Origin: Flavobacterium sp. ACAM 123
Lineage (GTDB): Bacteria; Bacteroidota; Bacteroidia; Flavobacteriales; Flavobacteriaceae
Assembly: GCF_000264055.1 (NCBI RefSeq)
Contig: NZ_AJXL01000029.1
Span: 1 to 38,937 of the forward strand
Length of the DNA: 38,937 nt
Direction of reading: 5' to 3'
The first letter of the stretch is position 1. The number at the start of each line of letters is the position of its first letter. A program made the translations under genes and the position numbers. Below the pieces are notes generated by a model. That model saw only the letters and a list, made by a program, of their open reading frames with translations, did no database searches and was not told the origin of the DNA. This document shows positions 8,081-17,449 of this stretch, piece after piece.

Positions 8081-9028
8081 ATGAAAAAAATTGGAATTTT
8101 ATTTGGGATGGAAGAAACCTACCCTCAGGCGTTTATAGATCGTATTAATTCGAAAAATGAAAAAGGAATCATTGCTGAGGCCGTTTCTATTGACAAAGTC
8201 GTTCAAAATAAAGACGGAGAATATGCAGTAATCATTGACCGTATTTCTCAAGACGTTCCCTTTTATCGTGCTTATCTAAAGAATGCCGCATTAACGGGTA
8301 CAAATGTGATAAATAATCCTTTCTGGTGGAGTGCTGACGATAAATTTTTCAATAACGGGCTAGCGGATACCCTTGGAGTTCCGTTGCCTAATACTGTTTT
8401 ATTACCCTCTGCAGAACACCCCACAGATACTTCCGGTAAATCATTCCGGAACTTAAAATTTCCTATGGACTGGGAAGGTATTTTTGATTATGTAAAGTTT
8501 CCCGCCTACATGAAGCCGTATGCAGGTGGCGGATGGAAAAATGTGTACCGTTTAGAAAACAAAGAAGAATTCTGGCAGAAACATCAGGAGACAGGACAAC
8601 TGGTTATGATGCTTCAAGAAGAGATTGTTTTTACTGAATATTTTAGGGTGTATTGTCTAGGCTGTAAAGCGGTTAGAATTATGCAATACGAACCGAGAAA
8701 TGCGCCTCACCTCCGTTATGTGATTGATGGCCCGCCCGTGGATAAGAAATTACTCGCCACCGTAAAAGAATATACTTTAAGACTTTGTAAAGGATTGGGT
8801 TATGATTTTAACACAGTGGAGTTTGCTGTCCGTGACGGTATCCCGTATGCTATTGATTTTGGAAATCCTGCACCCGATGCTGAACTGACCTCTGTGGGCG
8901 CAGACAACTTTGAATGGGTAGTGGAAGAATCTGCAAAAATGGCTATCGCCGCTGCAAAAAAACAAAAGCCTGGAAAAATGAATTTGACATGGGGAACTTT
9001 TATGAAAGACGCAGTTGCGAGCAAATAA
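8081..9028 (+). CDS. ATP-grasp ligase A
   Basis: A 315-residue ATP-grasp enzyme that would activate a carboxylate as acyl-phosphate and couple it to an amine or similar nucleophile. The N-terminal Rossmann-like part starts MKKIGILFGMEE; the ATP-binding core has Lys145 in YMKPYAGGGWKNV, the hinge acidic pair QEE at 179-181, Glu247 in NTVEFAV and the metal ligands in AIDFGNPAPD (Asp259, Asn262). The fold is complete and the length fits RimK/glutathione-synthetase-like ligases, but no substrate can be named. It is followed by repeat copy 2 and then by the GCS2 ligase gene, and is expected to act in the same pathway. Confidence 0.87.
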   Translation: MKKIGILFGMEETYPQAFIDRINSKNEKGIIAEAVSIDKVVQNKDGEYAVIIDRISQDVPFYRAYLKNAALTGTNVINNPFWWSADDKFFNNGLADTLGVPLPNTVLLPSAEHPTDTSGKSFRNLKFPMDWEGIFDYVKFPAYMKPYAGGGWKNVYRLENKEEFWQKHQETGQLVMMLQEEIVFTEYFRVYCLGCKAVRIMQYEPRNAPHLRYVIDGPPVDKKLLATVKEYTLRLCKGLGYDFNTVEFAVRDGIPYAIDFGNPAPDAELTSVGADNFEWVVEESAKMAIAAAKKQKPGKMNLTWGTFMKDAVASK

Positions 9029-9049
9029 ATTTCTCAGGAACCGGAATGC

Positions 9050-9125
9050 CTAGCCCAGATAGAAGAGGAAATCCCAGCTCGTTTTTTAACGCGATGGATT
9101 GTATCGAATAGCTGGAAATTGCTCC
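9050..9125. repeat. Hairpin-bearing intergenic repeat, copy 2 (degenerate)
   Basis: The 113-base gap between the ATP-grasp gene and the GCS2 gene contains a block starting CTAGCCCAGATAGAAGAGG and ending AATAGCTGGAAATTGCTCC. Both edges match copy 1 at 1565-1640. The central palindrome is weak in this copy (TCGTT with AACGCGA around 9080-9095), which suggests an older copy. It lies inside the plus-strand run without disrupting a gene. Confidence 0.58.
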
Positions 9126-9141
9126 AAAAAAAACTCGAAAA

Positions 9142-10248
9142 ATGAAAAAACTACCTGCTTTTACACTTGGTGTTGAAGAAGAATATCAAATTATAGATCC
9201 TGAAACTAGAGACTTGCGTTCGCATTTGTCGAAAATTGTTGACGGAGCCAAGGTTACATTGAACGAACAAGTAAAAGCAGAGATGCATCAATCTGTCGTA
9301 GAAGTAGGCACGAATATTTGCACGAATGTGAATGAAGCCGAAAAAGAACTTAAATACTTGAGAACTAAGATTGTTGAATTAGCAGACAAACAAGGGTTGA
9401 TTGTGGGCGGTGCCGGAACACATCCTTTTTCAAAGTGGCAAGACCAGCCCATCACTGATGACCCTCGATACCATAACATCGTAAACGAGTTACAGGATGC
9501 GGCACGTTCGAATCTAATTTTTGGAATGCATTGTCATGTGGGAATCGAAAATCGCGAAATAGGGCTGAAATTAATGAATCAAGCTTGTTATTTCTTGCCT
9601 CATATATTTGCGCTTTCCACCAATTCTCCTTTTTGGGAAGGCCGTCATACTGGCTACAAATCCTTTAGAACAAAAGTATTTGACAAGTTTCCAAGAACCG
9701 GATTACCAGAATATTTTGAATCGGTGGCCTCTTATGACAATTTTCTAGAGACCTTAGTTAATACCAACTGTATTGATAACCCAAAGAAAATTTGGTGGGA
9801 TTTGCGTTTGCATCCCTTTTACGACACCATTGAATTCCGTATTTGCGACATGAGTTTAACGGTTGAAGAAACGATGTGTATTGTCTCTGTTATACAAGCT
9901 ATTGTAGCTAAGTTATATAAGCTGAACCAGCAAAATTTAAGCTTTAATATCTACAGACTGGCGCTGATAAAAGAAAATAAATTCCGAGCTTCTCGCTATG
10001 GTATCGAAGGACACATGATTGATTTCGGACTTCAAAAAGAAGTGGAAACAAGAGTACTGATTCTCGAATTAATGGATTTTGTCGATGATGTCGTTGATGA
10101 GTTGGGAAGCCGTGATCAAATAAGTTATGTGCATCAGATATTAAAAAACGGAACTGGAGCGGCCAAACAATTGGCGGTATTTGAGAAAACGAATGACATA
10201 ACAAAGGTGGTCGATTTTATAACAGACGAATTCACTAAGGGCTTGTAA
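9142..10248 (+). CDS. GCS2-family carboxylate-amine ligase (YbdK-type)
   Basis: A 368-residue enzyme of the glutamate-cysteine ligase family 2, a glutamine-synthetase fold that makes gamma-glutamyl-like amide bonds using ATP. Motifs visible: TLGVEEEYQI at 8-17, VVEVGTNIC near 52-60, FGMHCHVGIE near 127-136, ALSTNSPFW near 155-163, FRTKVFDKFPRTG and the late WWDLRLHPFYDTIEFRICDM. The length is that of E. coli YbdK (about 370), which has weak glutamate-cysteine ligase activity. No glutathione synthetase partner is obvious, so a novel amide product is more likely than glutathione. The gene is flanked by two ATP-grasp genes and a glutamine amidotransferase. Confidence 0.92.
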   Translation: MKKLPAFTLGVEEEYQIIDPETRDLRSHLSKIVDGAKVTLNEQVKAEMHQSVVEVGTNICTNVNEAEKELKYLRTKIVELADKQGLIVGGAGTHPFSKWQDQPITDDPRYHNIVNELQDAARSNLIFGMHCHVGIENREIGLKLMNQACYFLPHIFALSTNSPFWEGRHTGYKSFRTKVFDKFPRTGLPEYFESVASYDNFLETLVNTNCIDNPKKIWWDLRLHPFYDTIEFRICDMSLTVEETMCIVSVIQAIVAKLYKLNQQNLSFNIYRLALIKENKFRASRYGIEGHMIDFGLQKEVETRVLILELMDFVDDVVDELGSRDQISYVHQILKNGTGAAKQLAVFEKTNDITKVVDFITDEFTKGL

Positions 10249-10293
10249 ATTATTAGATTATCTTTGTAACCTACTTTGATTAAAGAGTTCCCC

Positions 10294-11124
10294 ATGAATA
10301 AGAAAAAAATTACAATAGCCCTTTTAGATATGTACGACGGAGTACCCAATCAGGGAATGCGCTGTATAATTGACATAATAAACCGATTTAGTCCTTTGGT
10401 AAGCTTCAAAATTTATGATGTAAGGGGAAAATGTGAATTACCCGAAATCGACCAATACGACATCTATATTTCCACGGGAGGCCCGGGAAATCCATTAGTT
10501 GGTGATGGGACCTGGGATATAAAATATTACGCTTTTATTGATGCCTTAAGCAAATGGAATCTTGAAAATCCAGTCAAAAAGCACGTATTGTTTATCTGCC
10601 ATTCCTTTCAGATGGCTTGCAAGCATTTTGGCTTAGCAGAAATCACCAAAAGGAATGATACTTCGTTTGGTGTAATGAAAATGCATAAAACAGTAGAAGG
10701 TCAAACTGATCCTCTTTTTGAAGGATTAAGCGATCCTTTCTATGCTATCGATTCCAGAGATTACCAGGTGGTACAGCCCAAGCTAAGCGTTTTCAAGAAA
10801 AAGGGCGCCAAAATAATTTCCTTAGAAAAAATAAGAGATCATGTGCAGTACGAGCGCGCAATTATGGCCGTCCGATTCACGGATTATTTTGTAGGTACAC
10901 AATTCCATCCTGAAGCGGATCCCATAAGTTTTGTTTCTCATCTTCGAAATAAGGAAGCCAAAGAAAAGATAAAAAGCATGAAAGGAGATAAGAAGTTCAA
11001 GATTATGCTGGAAGATTTAATGGACGATGATAAGATCTACAAAACAAATGAAACTTTGATACCAAATTTTCTTCGTGCAGCCATAAATGACCTGATGAAA
11101 ACAAAAAAGATGATGTCCAATTAA
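10294..11124 (+). CDS. Class I glutamine amidotransferase-like protein
   Basis: A 276-residue cytoplasmic protein of the GATase class I fold. The catalytic triad is intact: Cys102 in FICHSFQMA, His205 and Glu207 in TQFHPEAD; the oxyanion region is STGGPGNP (60-67). It could supply ammonia from glutamine to a ligase, or act as a gamma-glutamyl hydrolase on the pathway product, like PuuD or the peptidase members of this fold. A TTG-initiated extension from 10276 exists; the ATG at 10294 begins the conserved MNKKKITIALLDMYDG and is preferred. The next gene follows after 15 bases, so these two are probably cotranscribed. A C-terminal extension of about 60 residues after the GATase core is helical and lysine-rich. 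Confidence 0.88.
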   Translation: MNKKKITIALLDMYDGVPNQGMRCIIDIINRFSPLVSFKIYDVRGKCELPEIDQYDIYISTGGPGNPLVGDGTWDIKYYAFIDALSKWNLENPVKKHVLFICHSFQMACKHFGLAEITKRNDTSFGVMKMHKTVEGQTDPLFEGLSDPFYAIDSRDYQVVQPKLSVFKKKGAKIISLEKIRDHVQYERAIMAVRFTDYFVGTQFHPEADPISFVSHLRNKEAKEKIKSMKGDKKFKIMLEDLMDDDKIYKTNETLIPNFLRAAINDLMKTKKMMSN

Positions 11125-11139
11125 CTCTGCTAACTCGCT

Positions 11140-12330
11140 ATGATTTCAAAATATCGAAAACTATTCAATACGCAATTCACGGAAAAAAAGTATCTGCAAT
11201 TAAAAGAAGATATTGCTTCCGATTTTGGTTATGAACCTACTTTTCGAATAGGGGAAACACCTTTTTTTATAGCTGATGAGTTAAAAGACCAATTAATAGA
11301 AGGCTGTAATGAAGTCATAGCTTTAATTCAACAAGATGACTTTAAGTTAATGACAAATAAAGCATTGGAGTTAAACACTAAAGTACCCAATGAAGATGAA
11401 CACACTACTTTTTTGGCTATTGACTTTGGAATCTGCGAAGAGGACGGTGCTGTAATCCCAAAGCTGATAGAAGTGCAAGGATTTCCTTCCTTGTATAATT
11501 ATCAAACTAATTTATACGAGAAGTTTGTAAATCAGTATCCTTTCCTTAGTGGGTTGACTCCATTCTTTAATGGTATGAATCCACAAGAATACCTGAAGAT
11601 TATAGAAGAAGAAATTTGCAACAATCATCTAAAGGAAAATGTAATTTTACTCGAAATAGAACCTGAAAAGCAAAACACAAAAATTGATTTTGACTATTGT
11701 AAAAGAGATATTGGTATACCAATTATTTGTGTAACAGAATTGATTAAAAAAGGCAGACAGCTGTTTTATAAAAATGAAAATAACGAAGAGAAACTTGTAA
11801 AACGAATTTACAATAGGGTAATCTTCGATGAACTGGATTTACGTACAGATTTAAAATTAGATTTCAGTTTCTCCGATGATTTGGACGTCGAATGGGCTGG
11901 ACATCCCAATTGGTTTTTCAGAATCAGTAAATTCATTTTGCCTTTCTTGAAAGGGAAGTATTTCATCGAAACGACCTTGTTGAGTGATTTAAAAGCAATT
12001 CCTGAAGATTTAGAAAATTACGTTTTAAAACCTTTATTTTCTTTTTCTGGAACGGGAGTTATTTTTCATGTAAAGAAAGAAGATATCGAAGCTGTTGTAG
12101 AAAAAGAACTTTATATTCTTCAAAAAAAAGTAAACTATATCCCCATAGTACAATCCCCTGACGGCAATGTAAAGGCAGAAGTCCGTGTACTTTGCGTTTG
12201 GAAAAAAGAAGATGATGCTCCTACTCTATTGTGCAATCTCGTGCGTTTGAGCCGAGGCGAAATGATTGGCGTTAAATTCAATAAAGACAGAGACTGGGTA
12301 GGTGGAACTATCGGTTTATTTGAAAGGTAA
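11140..12330 (+). CDS. Divergent ATP-grasp-like protein B
   Basis: A 396-residue protein usually left hypothetical. The C-terminal third looks like an ATP-grasp core: Lys297 in YVLKPLFSFSGTGVIF (294-309) for nucleotide binding, the acidic/basic pair in KAEVRVLC (345-352), and a catalytic-loop-like LCNLVRLSRG (364-373). The N-terminal part (LIEVQGFPSLYNYQTN near 109-124) resembles the preATP-grasp region of glutathionylspermidine-synthetase-like enzymes. It ends the plus-strand run, 15 bases after the GATase gene, and stops 10 bases from the converging DUF4240 gene. Inferred role: a second ligase or a substrate-binding partner in the same pathway. The ATP-grasp assignment is by motif only. Confidence 0.7.
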   Translation: MISKYRKLFNTQFTEKKYLQLKEDIASDFGYEPTFRIGETPFFIADELKDQLIEGCNEVIALIQQDDFKLMTNKALELNTKVPNEDEHTTFLAIDFGICEEDGAVIPKLIEVQGFPSLYNYQTNLYEKFVNQYPFLSGLTPFFNGMNPQEYLKIIEEEICNNHLKENVILLEIEPEKQNTKIDFDYCKRDIGIPIICVTELIKKGRQLFYKNENNEEKLVKRIYNRVIFDELDLRTDLKLDFSFSDDLDVEWAGHPNWFFRISKFILPFLKGKYFIETTLLSDLKAIPEDLENYVLKPLFSFSGTGVIFHVKKEDIEAVVEKELYILQKKVNYIPIVQSPDGNVKAEVRVLCVWKKEDDAPTLLCNLVRLSRGEMIGVKFNKDRDWVGGTIGLFER

Positions 12331-12339
12331 ATAACCGTT

Positions 12340-13035
12340 CTATTTCCAAAGTTTTTCGAATAGAATTGGGCAAATTTCCCCCATAGTTGAAGGCTCATCC
12401 GGGTTCCAATTAAAGCTTAACAAAGGATAGTTTTCGTCATTTGTCACGAAAGTGTCATAATCAATATAAGAATATAAATCTTCACCAGTTCTATTTTTGA
12501 AAGCATTCATCGCTACATACCAAAACCCTTCAAACTCATAGGATTCCTTACCTTCAATCATTTCATTGATTAAACTATCAGGATTAGATTTGACACGGTA
12601 AAATACAGCTTTACCTTGGGATATCAACCAACATCTAAAATATTCAAACCCTCCATCAGAGCAGCCGCCACTTACAATATAAGCAGCGCACCACAATTCT
12701 GGATTATAGCTGTCAAAAAGGAGTTTGTCTGTCCTTAAACGGAAGCCTATCATTTCTTGAGGAGTCAACTTCTCAATTGCTGAAACTAAATAAAGTTCTT
12801 GATCTTCTTGGTTTGTGGTTTCATGCAGCGAACTGTCAATTATCGCCCAGTAGACTTCCTCTTCTAACATTTCACTCGATTTTGAAAGTGATATGGAATC
12901 CAGATGAAGCAGATATTTAACTTCAGGATTTTTAATACTATCTACTACTATTTCTCGATTTTGCTCCTTTTTTTGACTACAAACAGCAATACTGAAGAAT
13001 AAAAATAAAGATACTACTGAAATGGAATTTTTCAT
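12340..13035 (-). CDS. DUF4240 lipoprotein
   Basis: A 231-residue envelope protein: residues 1-19 form a basic start plus hydrophobic stretch (MKNSISVVSLFLFFSIAVC) with a cysteine followed by SQKK, resembling a lipoprotein signal although the residue before Cys is Val rather than Gly/Ala/Ser. The rest matches the DUF4240 family: YWAIIDSS near the start, SGGCSDGGFEYFRCWLISQG in the middle and FEGFWYVAMNAF later. DUF4240 has no known function; many members are cytoplasmic, so an exported one is slightly unusual. A longer frame begins at 13056, but the ATG at 13035 starts the signal peptide. It is the last gene of the minus-strand run after the M1 aminopeptidase. Confidence 0.78.
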   Translation of the reverse strand: MKNSISVVSLFLFFSIAVCSQKKEQNREIVVDSIKNPEVKYLLHLDSISLSKSSEMLEEEVYWAIIDSSLHETTNQEDQELYLVSAIEKLTPQEMIGFRLRTDKLLFDSYNPELWCAAYIVSGGCSDGGFEYFRCWLISQGKAVFYRVKSNPDSLINEMIEGKESYEFEGFWYVAMNAFKNRTGEDLYSYIDYDTFVTNDENYPLLSFNWNPDEPSTMGEICPILFEKLWK

Positions 13036-13093
13036 AAAACAAAAGGAATTGGACAATTTGACTTTTTCTATACCTAGGTAAAATTAACTAATT

Positions 13094-14749
13094 TTATTCT
13101 GTAATATCAATTTCCGCTACATAAAAATTAGGATCAATTTTAAGTTTCGGCTTTTCTACGGTAATGGTATCACTTGTCCACATTGTATTTGGTTTAAGCC
13201 ATTTTCCTTCGCCGTTTAGAAAAATTTTGACTGGCATATTGAATCCAGGAACACAGTTAGTCCAACGAAACTCCAATATACTACCTTTGAAGAAATATTC
13301 TAAAGTAGGGATTCTGGTGTCTCTTAAATACTGATTGAAAAAAGGTTCCAAATCCAATCCAACAGCGACACTCAAATAGTCCTCAATCTGTTTTGTGGTA
13401 ACGGTCTGATGATAAAAAGTACTGTTTAAACCTCTTAATATAGTTCTCCATTTTTCATCGTCATTTACAATTTGGCGTAAAGTATGCAGCATATTGGCAC
13501 CTTTGTAGTACATATCGCTCGAACCTTCATTGTTTACATTATAGTGACCTATAATTGGTTTGTCATTTTGAATGTTTTTCCGGATTCCCCTAACGTATTC
13601 ATAACCCGCCTCTTTCCCATAATAATATTCCACAAAAAGACTCTCGGAGTAGTTGGTGAAACTCTCGTGAATCCACATATCTGCGATATCTTTATAAGTG
13701 ATGTTATTGGCAAACCATTCATGCCCTGATTCATGTATGATAATAAAATCAAATTTAAGACCCCAGCCTGTCCCGCTCAAGTCCCTGCCTCTGTATCCGT
13801 TTTCAAACCCATTCCCATAGGTAACTGAACTCTGATGTTCCATTCCTAGATAAGGAGCTTCTACCAGCTTGTAACTGTCTTCATAAAACGGATAGGGTCC
13901 AAACCAGTGCTCAAAAGCTTTCAGCATGCGGGGGACATCTTTAAATTGTTCTTTGGCTTTCGCCAAATTATCTCTCAAGACATAATAGCTACAATCTAAG
14001 TCCTCTTTCTCCCCTTTGTATTTTTCCGAGAAGGAAACGTAATCGCCAATATTTATATTAACTCCATAATTATTGATGGGATTCGACACATACCAGTTAA
14101 ATGTTTTTGTTCCGTCTTTTAATTTTTTAGCACTAAGCAAACGTCCGTTAGATACATTTGTCAGATTTCCAGGAACGTTTACACTAATTAGCATACTTTC
14201 TACCTCGTCATACATGTGATCCTTATTAGGCCACCAAACACTGGCGCCTAAACCCTGACAAGAAGACCCTATAAATGGTTTACCATTGCTGTCTCTTTTC
14301 CAAGTAATACCACCGTCCCATGGCGGATTGACAGCCACTTTTGGTTTACCGCCATAGAAAACGGTAAGTTCTTTTACGACACTTGGTTTTTGAAGCGCAA
14401 CCAACTCAATAAAAAAGGCATTTCCTTCTCTTTTGTATTTTAACTCGACACCATCCTGGATTACTTTATAAATTTCCATAGGTTTTTGCAGGTCAATTTG
14501 CATGCGGTTGTATTCTTGTAAAACTTGATATTTAATGGTATTCGAACCTGTTATAGTACTGTCCTTAGGATTCACTTTAACATCTAAATGATAGTACTTC
14601 ACGTCCCACCACGCTCGTTCTTTCGTAATACTTCCTCTCAAACTGTCTTGTTTGGTAAACAGCATTTCCTGCTTATTTAATAGTCCTTGGGCAATACTAC
14701 TATTTGAAATGAATACTGCGGCACAAATTATAACAATGAAATTTTTCAT
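13094..14749 (-). CDS. Secreted M1-family metallo-aminopeptidase
   Basis: A 551-residue zinc aminopeptidase with a cleavable signal peptide (MKNFIVIICAAVFISNSSIA, cleavage near AQ at 20-21), hence periplasmic or exported. The exopeptidase motif is GMEHQ (302-306, in place of GAMEN) and the zinc site is HESGH at 339-343 with the third ligand Glu362 in WIHESFTNY. The N-terminal beta domain contains WWDVKYYHLDVKVNP typical of M1. There is no long C-terminal ARM domain, so it belongs to the short M1 group common in Bacteroidota. It sits 51 bases after the ATP-grasp C gene and may remove N-terminal residues from a peptide product or precursor outside the cytoplasm. Confidence 0.92.
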   Translation of the reverse strand: MKNFIVIICAAVFISNSSIAQGLLNKQEMLFTKQDSLRGSITKERAWWDVKYYHLDVKVNPKDSTITGSNTIKYQVLQEYNRMQIDLQKPMEIYKVIQDGVELKYKREGNAFFIELVALQKPSVVKELTVFYGGKPKVAVNPPWDGGITWKRDSNGKPFIGSSCQGLGASVWWPNKDHMYDEVESMLISVNVPGNLTNVSNGRLLSAKKLKDGTKTFNWYVSNPINNYGVNINIGDYVSFSEKYKGEKEDLDCSYYVLRDNLAKAKEQFKDVPRMLKAFEHWFGPYPFYEDSYKLVEAPYLGMEHQSSVTYGNGFENGYRGRDLSGTGWGLKFDFIIIHESGHEWFANNITYKDIADMWIHESFTNYSESLFVEYYYGKEAGYEYVRGIRKNIQNDKPIIGHYNVNNEGSSDMYYKGANMLHTLRQIVNDDEKWRTILRGLNSTFYHQTVTTKQIEDYLSVAVGLDLEPFFNQYLRDTRIPTLEYFFKGSILEFRWTNCVPGFNMPVKIFLNGEGKWLKPNTMWTSDTITVEKPKLKIDPNFYVAEIDITE

Positions 14750-14800
14750 GAATGCGGAATCTTTTAATGCAACTCTATTTTTAAATTAGAACTATTGCTG

Positions 14801-16015
14801 TTAATGCAACTTTGCTATTTTATCCTGTGGCACTACAACAGTATAATCAGCAACTAAGCGGTCTACATAATCATTTAATAACTCTAAAATCCGTTCCCTT
14901 TTATCAGACTGAACTACTAATCCGGCGTGGTAATCTAAAGGAACTCTAAAGCAAACTTCAGGATCAGAAAAAGAAGATAAATCGGGATTTTGATATTTAG
15001 ACAATGTTAATACAATTCCAGCATATTCTTTTTTTACTTTTGGTAACGTATATTTTTTTTCTTTTACTAACGCATCTTCAATAGCTGCCCATTCTTTCCA
15101 AAGATTTATGTCTGAAGCAGCTGCTACCATATCAGCTAGATGTGCTCCACCTACGCGTGATGATGTTTCCAGAAAGTATATTTTTCCATCTTCATCACCT
15201 TTTATAAATTCTGTATGCGCGGCTCCATGTTTCAAACCGAAATCTTTAATGACCTGCTCGTTCATCTTTTTTATGGCTTTATCGTCTTCTGAATTATAAG
15301 GAATATTAGAACTGCAAAAAACACCGCCTGCATGGGATATTTCCATAGGAGTGGCTAAATACTTTGAAACTAAACTAAAAATAACTTTCCGATCTGAGAT
15401 CAAACTGTCACAATGATAAACAGCTCCAGGTTTGAACCTTTCCAATAAATATTTGAAACGGTTATTCCCCATTTCAGTAATATGAATCCATAGCGTTTCT
15501 TTATCGTATACTTTTATGATACCGGATGCTGAGGCTTCTGACCGTGGTTTTAAAACCCAAGGAGGAGAAACGGTCTCGGCAAAAGTATTAATGTCATGAT
15601 CGTTAAATAAAGAACAAAAAGCAGGGATAGAAATACCACAACTTTTCGCTCTCATGCGCATCGCCAGTTTATCCCTGAAATAACGTCCCGTAGTTTGCCC
15701 CATACCATCTATTCGCAAGTTCTCTCTTAGATAAGTAGCTTTTTCTACATCATAATCATCTAATGCGACAATGGCATCGACTTGGTTCGACTTCATTAAA
15801 TTACCGACACCTAGCAATAGATGTTCTAAATTCCAATCGATATCCTTACCCTGCATGTAAAAGGTTTCGTCTATATAATCATGTGGCCATGGCTTATCTC
15901 TCAGTTTCTCGCTGGTTATCAGGTAGACTTTGTTGCCTAGACTTTTTAAATGAATTAAAAAATCGGCTCCTTTGAAATAATTCGAAATACAAATGAAGGT
16001 TTTAGGATTTTGCAT
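14801..16015 (-). CDS. ATP-grasp ligase C (carbamoyl-phosphate-synthase-like)
   Basis: A 404-residue ATP-grasp enzyme in the group that includes BacD/L-amino acid ligases and PylC. The N-terminal domain starts MQNPKTFICISNYFKG; the ATP-grasp core has Lys156 in PPWVLKPRSEASASGI, the substrate loop with HTEFI (Glu269), and the metal-binding FLETSSRVGGAH (Glu283, Arg287; Asn of the usual EINPR is replaced by Ser). The C-terminal domain of about 90 residues follows. A TTG-initiated extension begins at 16033; the ATG at 16015 is chosen, 4 bases after the end of the leucyl aminopeptidase gene, implying coupled translation. It would ligate an amino acid or carboxylate to an amine with ATP. Confidence 0.87.
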   Translation of the reverse strand: MQNPKTFICISNYFKGADFLIHLKSLGNKVYLITSEKLRDKPWPHDYIDETFYMQGKDIDWNLEHLLLGVGNLMKSNQVDAIVALDDYDVEKATYLRENLRIDGMGQTTGRYFRDKLAMRMRAKSCGISIPAFCSLFNDHDINTFAETVSPPWVLKPRSEASASGIIKVYDKETLWIHITEMGNNRFKYLLERFKPGAVYHCDSLISDRKVIFSLVSKYLATPMEISHAGGVFCSSNIPYNSEDDKAIKKMNEQVIKDFGLKHGAAHTEFIKGDEDGKIYFLETSSRVGGAHLADMVAAASDINLWKEWAAIEDALVKEKKYTLPKVKKEYAGIVLTLSKYQNPDLSSFSDPEVCFRVPLDYHAGLVVQSDKRERILELLNDYVDRLVADYTVVVPQDKIAKLH

Positions 16016-16019
16016 AAGC

Positions 16020-17449
16020 TTATAAATTTTCAATGAACTTGGTTAGTAAATGTACTCCATACGCCGTGGCATGTTTGCTTTTTGCAAATTCATCATCGCC
16101 AAACGCAACACCGGCAATATCTAAATGTGCCCATGCAGCATGCTCTTTAGTAAAATATTCTAGAAATTTAGCTGCGCTAATGGCACCAGCAACTGGTTTG
16201 CCACTATAATTTTTGACATCTGCAATATCACTTTCTATATCCTGTCTATAGACATCCCAAAGCGGTAATTGCCATAGACGCTCCCCTACTGAATCTCCCG
16301 CATCCTGTAGTTTTTTAGATAGCGATTCATTATTAGTAAATAAAGCGCCACATTCGTAACCCAATGTGCCAACACTGCTACCAGTAAGCGTAGCGATATC
16401 CACAATATATTCTGGTTGGTAATTTTTTATCAGATAGGATATACCATCAGCGAGGACTAAACGACCTTCAGCATCAGTATCAATAATTTCAATTGAAGTT
16501 CCGCTGTAACTTTGTATTACATCACTTGGCAAAAATGCTTTTGCGTCGACAGCATTTTCTGCACATGGAACGATCGCGGTAACTTTTACGGGCAATTGTA
16601 AATCAGCAATCAATTGCATGGCGCCAAAAACAGCAGCACCACCAGCCATATCACACTTCATATGTACCATCCCAGACGTTTTTATGTTTAAACCTCCAGT
16701 ATCAAAAGTGATTCCTTTTCCCACTAGACCTACATGCTTTAAGTGCGGTACTGTTTCTTTAGGAGTATAAGTCATTACTACAAATTGAGGCTCATTTTGA
16801 CTGCCTTTTCCAACCGCCAAAAAAGCACCCAGTCCTTCTATTTCGCAAGCCTCTAAACCTAGAACATTTACCTCAAAACCGTATTTTTACCTTTATCCAA
16901 AGCCCAATTTGCCAGATACTTTGGCGTCACCTTGTTTGGTGGTAAGTCAACTAGAGCTAAAGTTTGAAGTTGGGCGCGAGCAATTTTTATCGCTTTATCG
17001 ATGATTGTAGCATACTCTTTAGAAGATAAAATTTCCAATTCAAATTCAGGATTTAAAAAGGGATGCTCCTCCCCTTTTTTAAAATGGCCTAAATTATAAG
17101 TACCCAACAACAATCCGGAAACTGTTGCTTCTACTTCGTCACTGCTGAATTCTTCAGGTACAAATAAGGCTACACTTTTTCCAAAAGCTTCTTTTTCTTT
17201 AGTAGAGATCCTCCTGGCTGTTGTTTTTAAAGTTTTATAATCGATTGCTTTACCCAAACCGATAAAAATGTATGTATTGTCATTTTTATCGGCTAAATAA
17301 TAGCTGTCTTTCTTTCCGAAGAAAACTTTTGAAGAAATTTCTAAACCTTCAAATTTAATTGGAACAATACTTTTAGCTGTGGTTTCAAATACGGGTATTA
17401 AAACCGTTCCTGAAAAATTTTCTAATTTATTTCTTTCTTTAGTTTTCAT
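16020..17449 (-). pseudogene. M17 leucyl aminopeptidase, interrupted by a one-base frameshift
   Basis: Two frames together make one full M17 aminopeptidase of about 475 residues. The first part (17449 down to 16868, MKTKERNKLENF to DKGKNTVLR) is the N-terminal regulatory domain and ends at a stop; the second part carries the catalytic domain with GKGITFDTGGLNIKT, MKCDMAGGAAV and DTDAEGRLVLADG (metal and bicarbonate sites). Adding one T to the T4 run opposite 16875-16878 joins them as NTVFEVNVLGLEACEIEG, so a single base is missing. Everything else is intact, meaning either a very recent mutation, slippage or a sequencing error. Its start codon directly follows the TAG of the upstream esterase gene (17450-17452), and its end is followed after 4 bases by ATP-grasp C. 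Confidence 0.85.
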
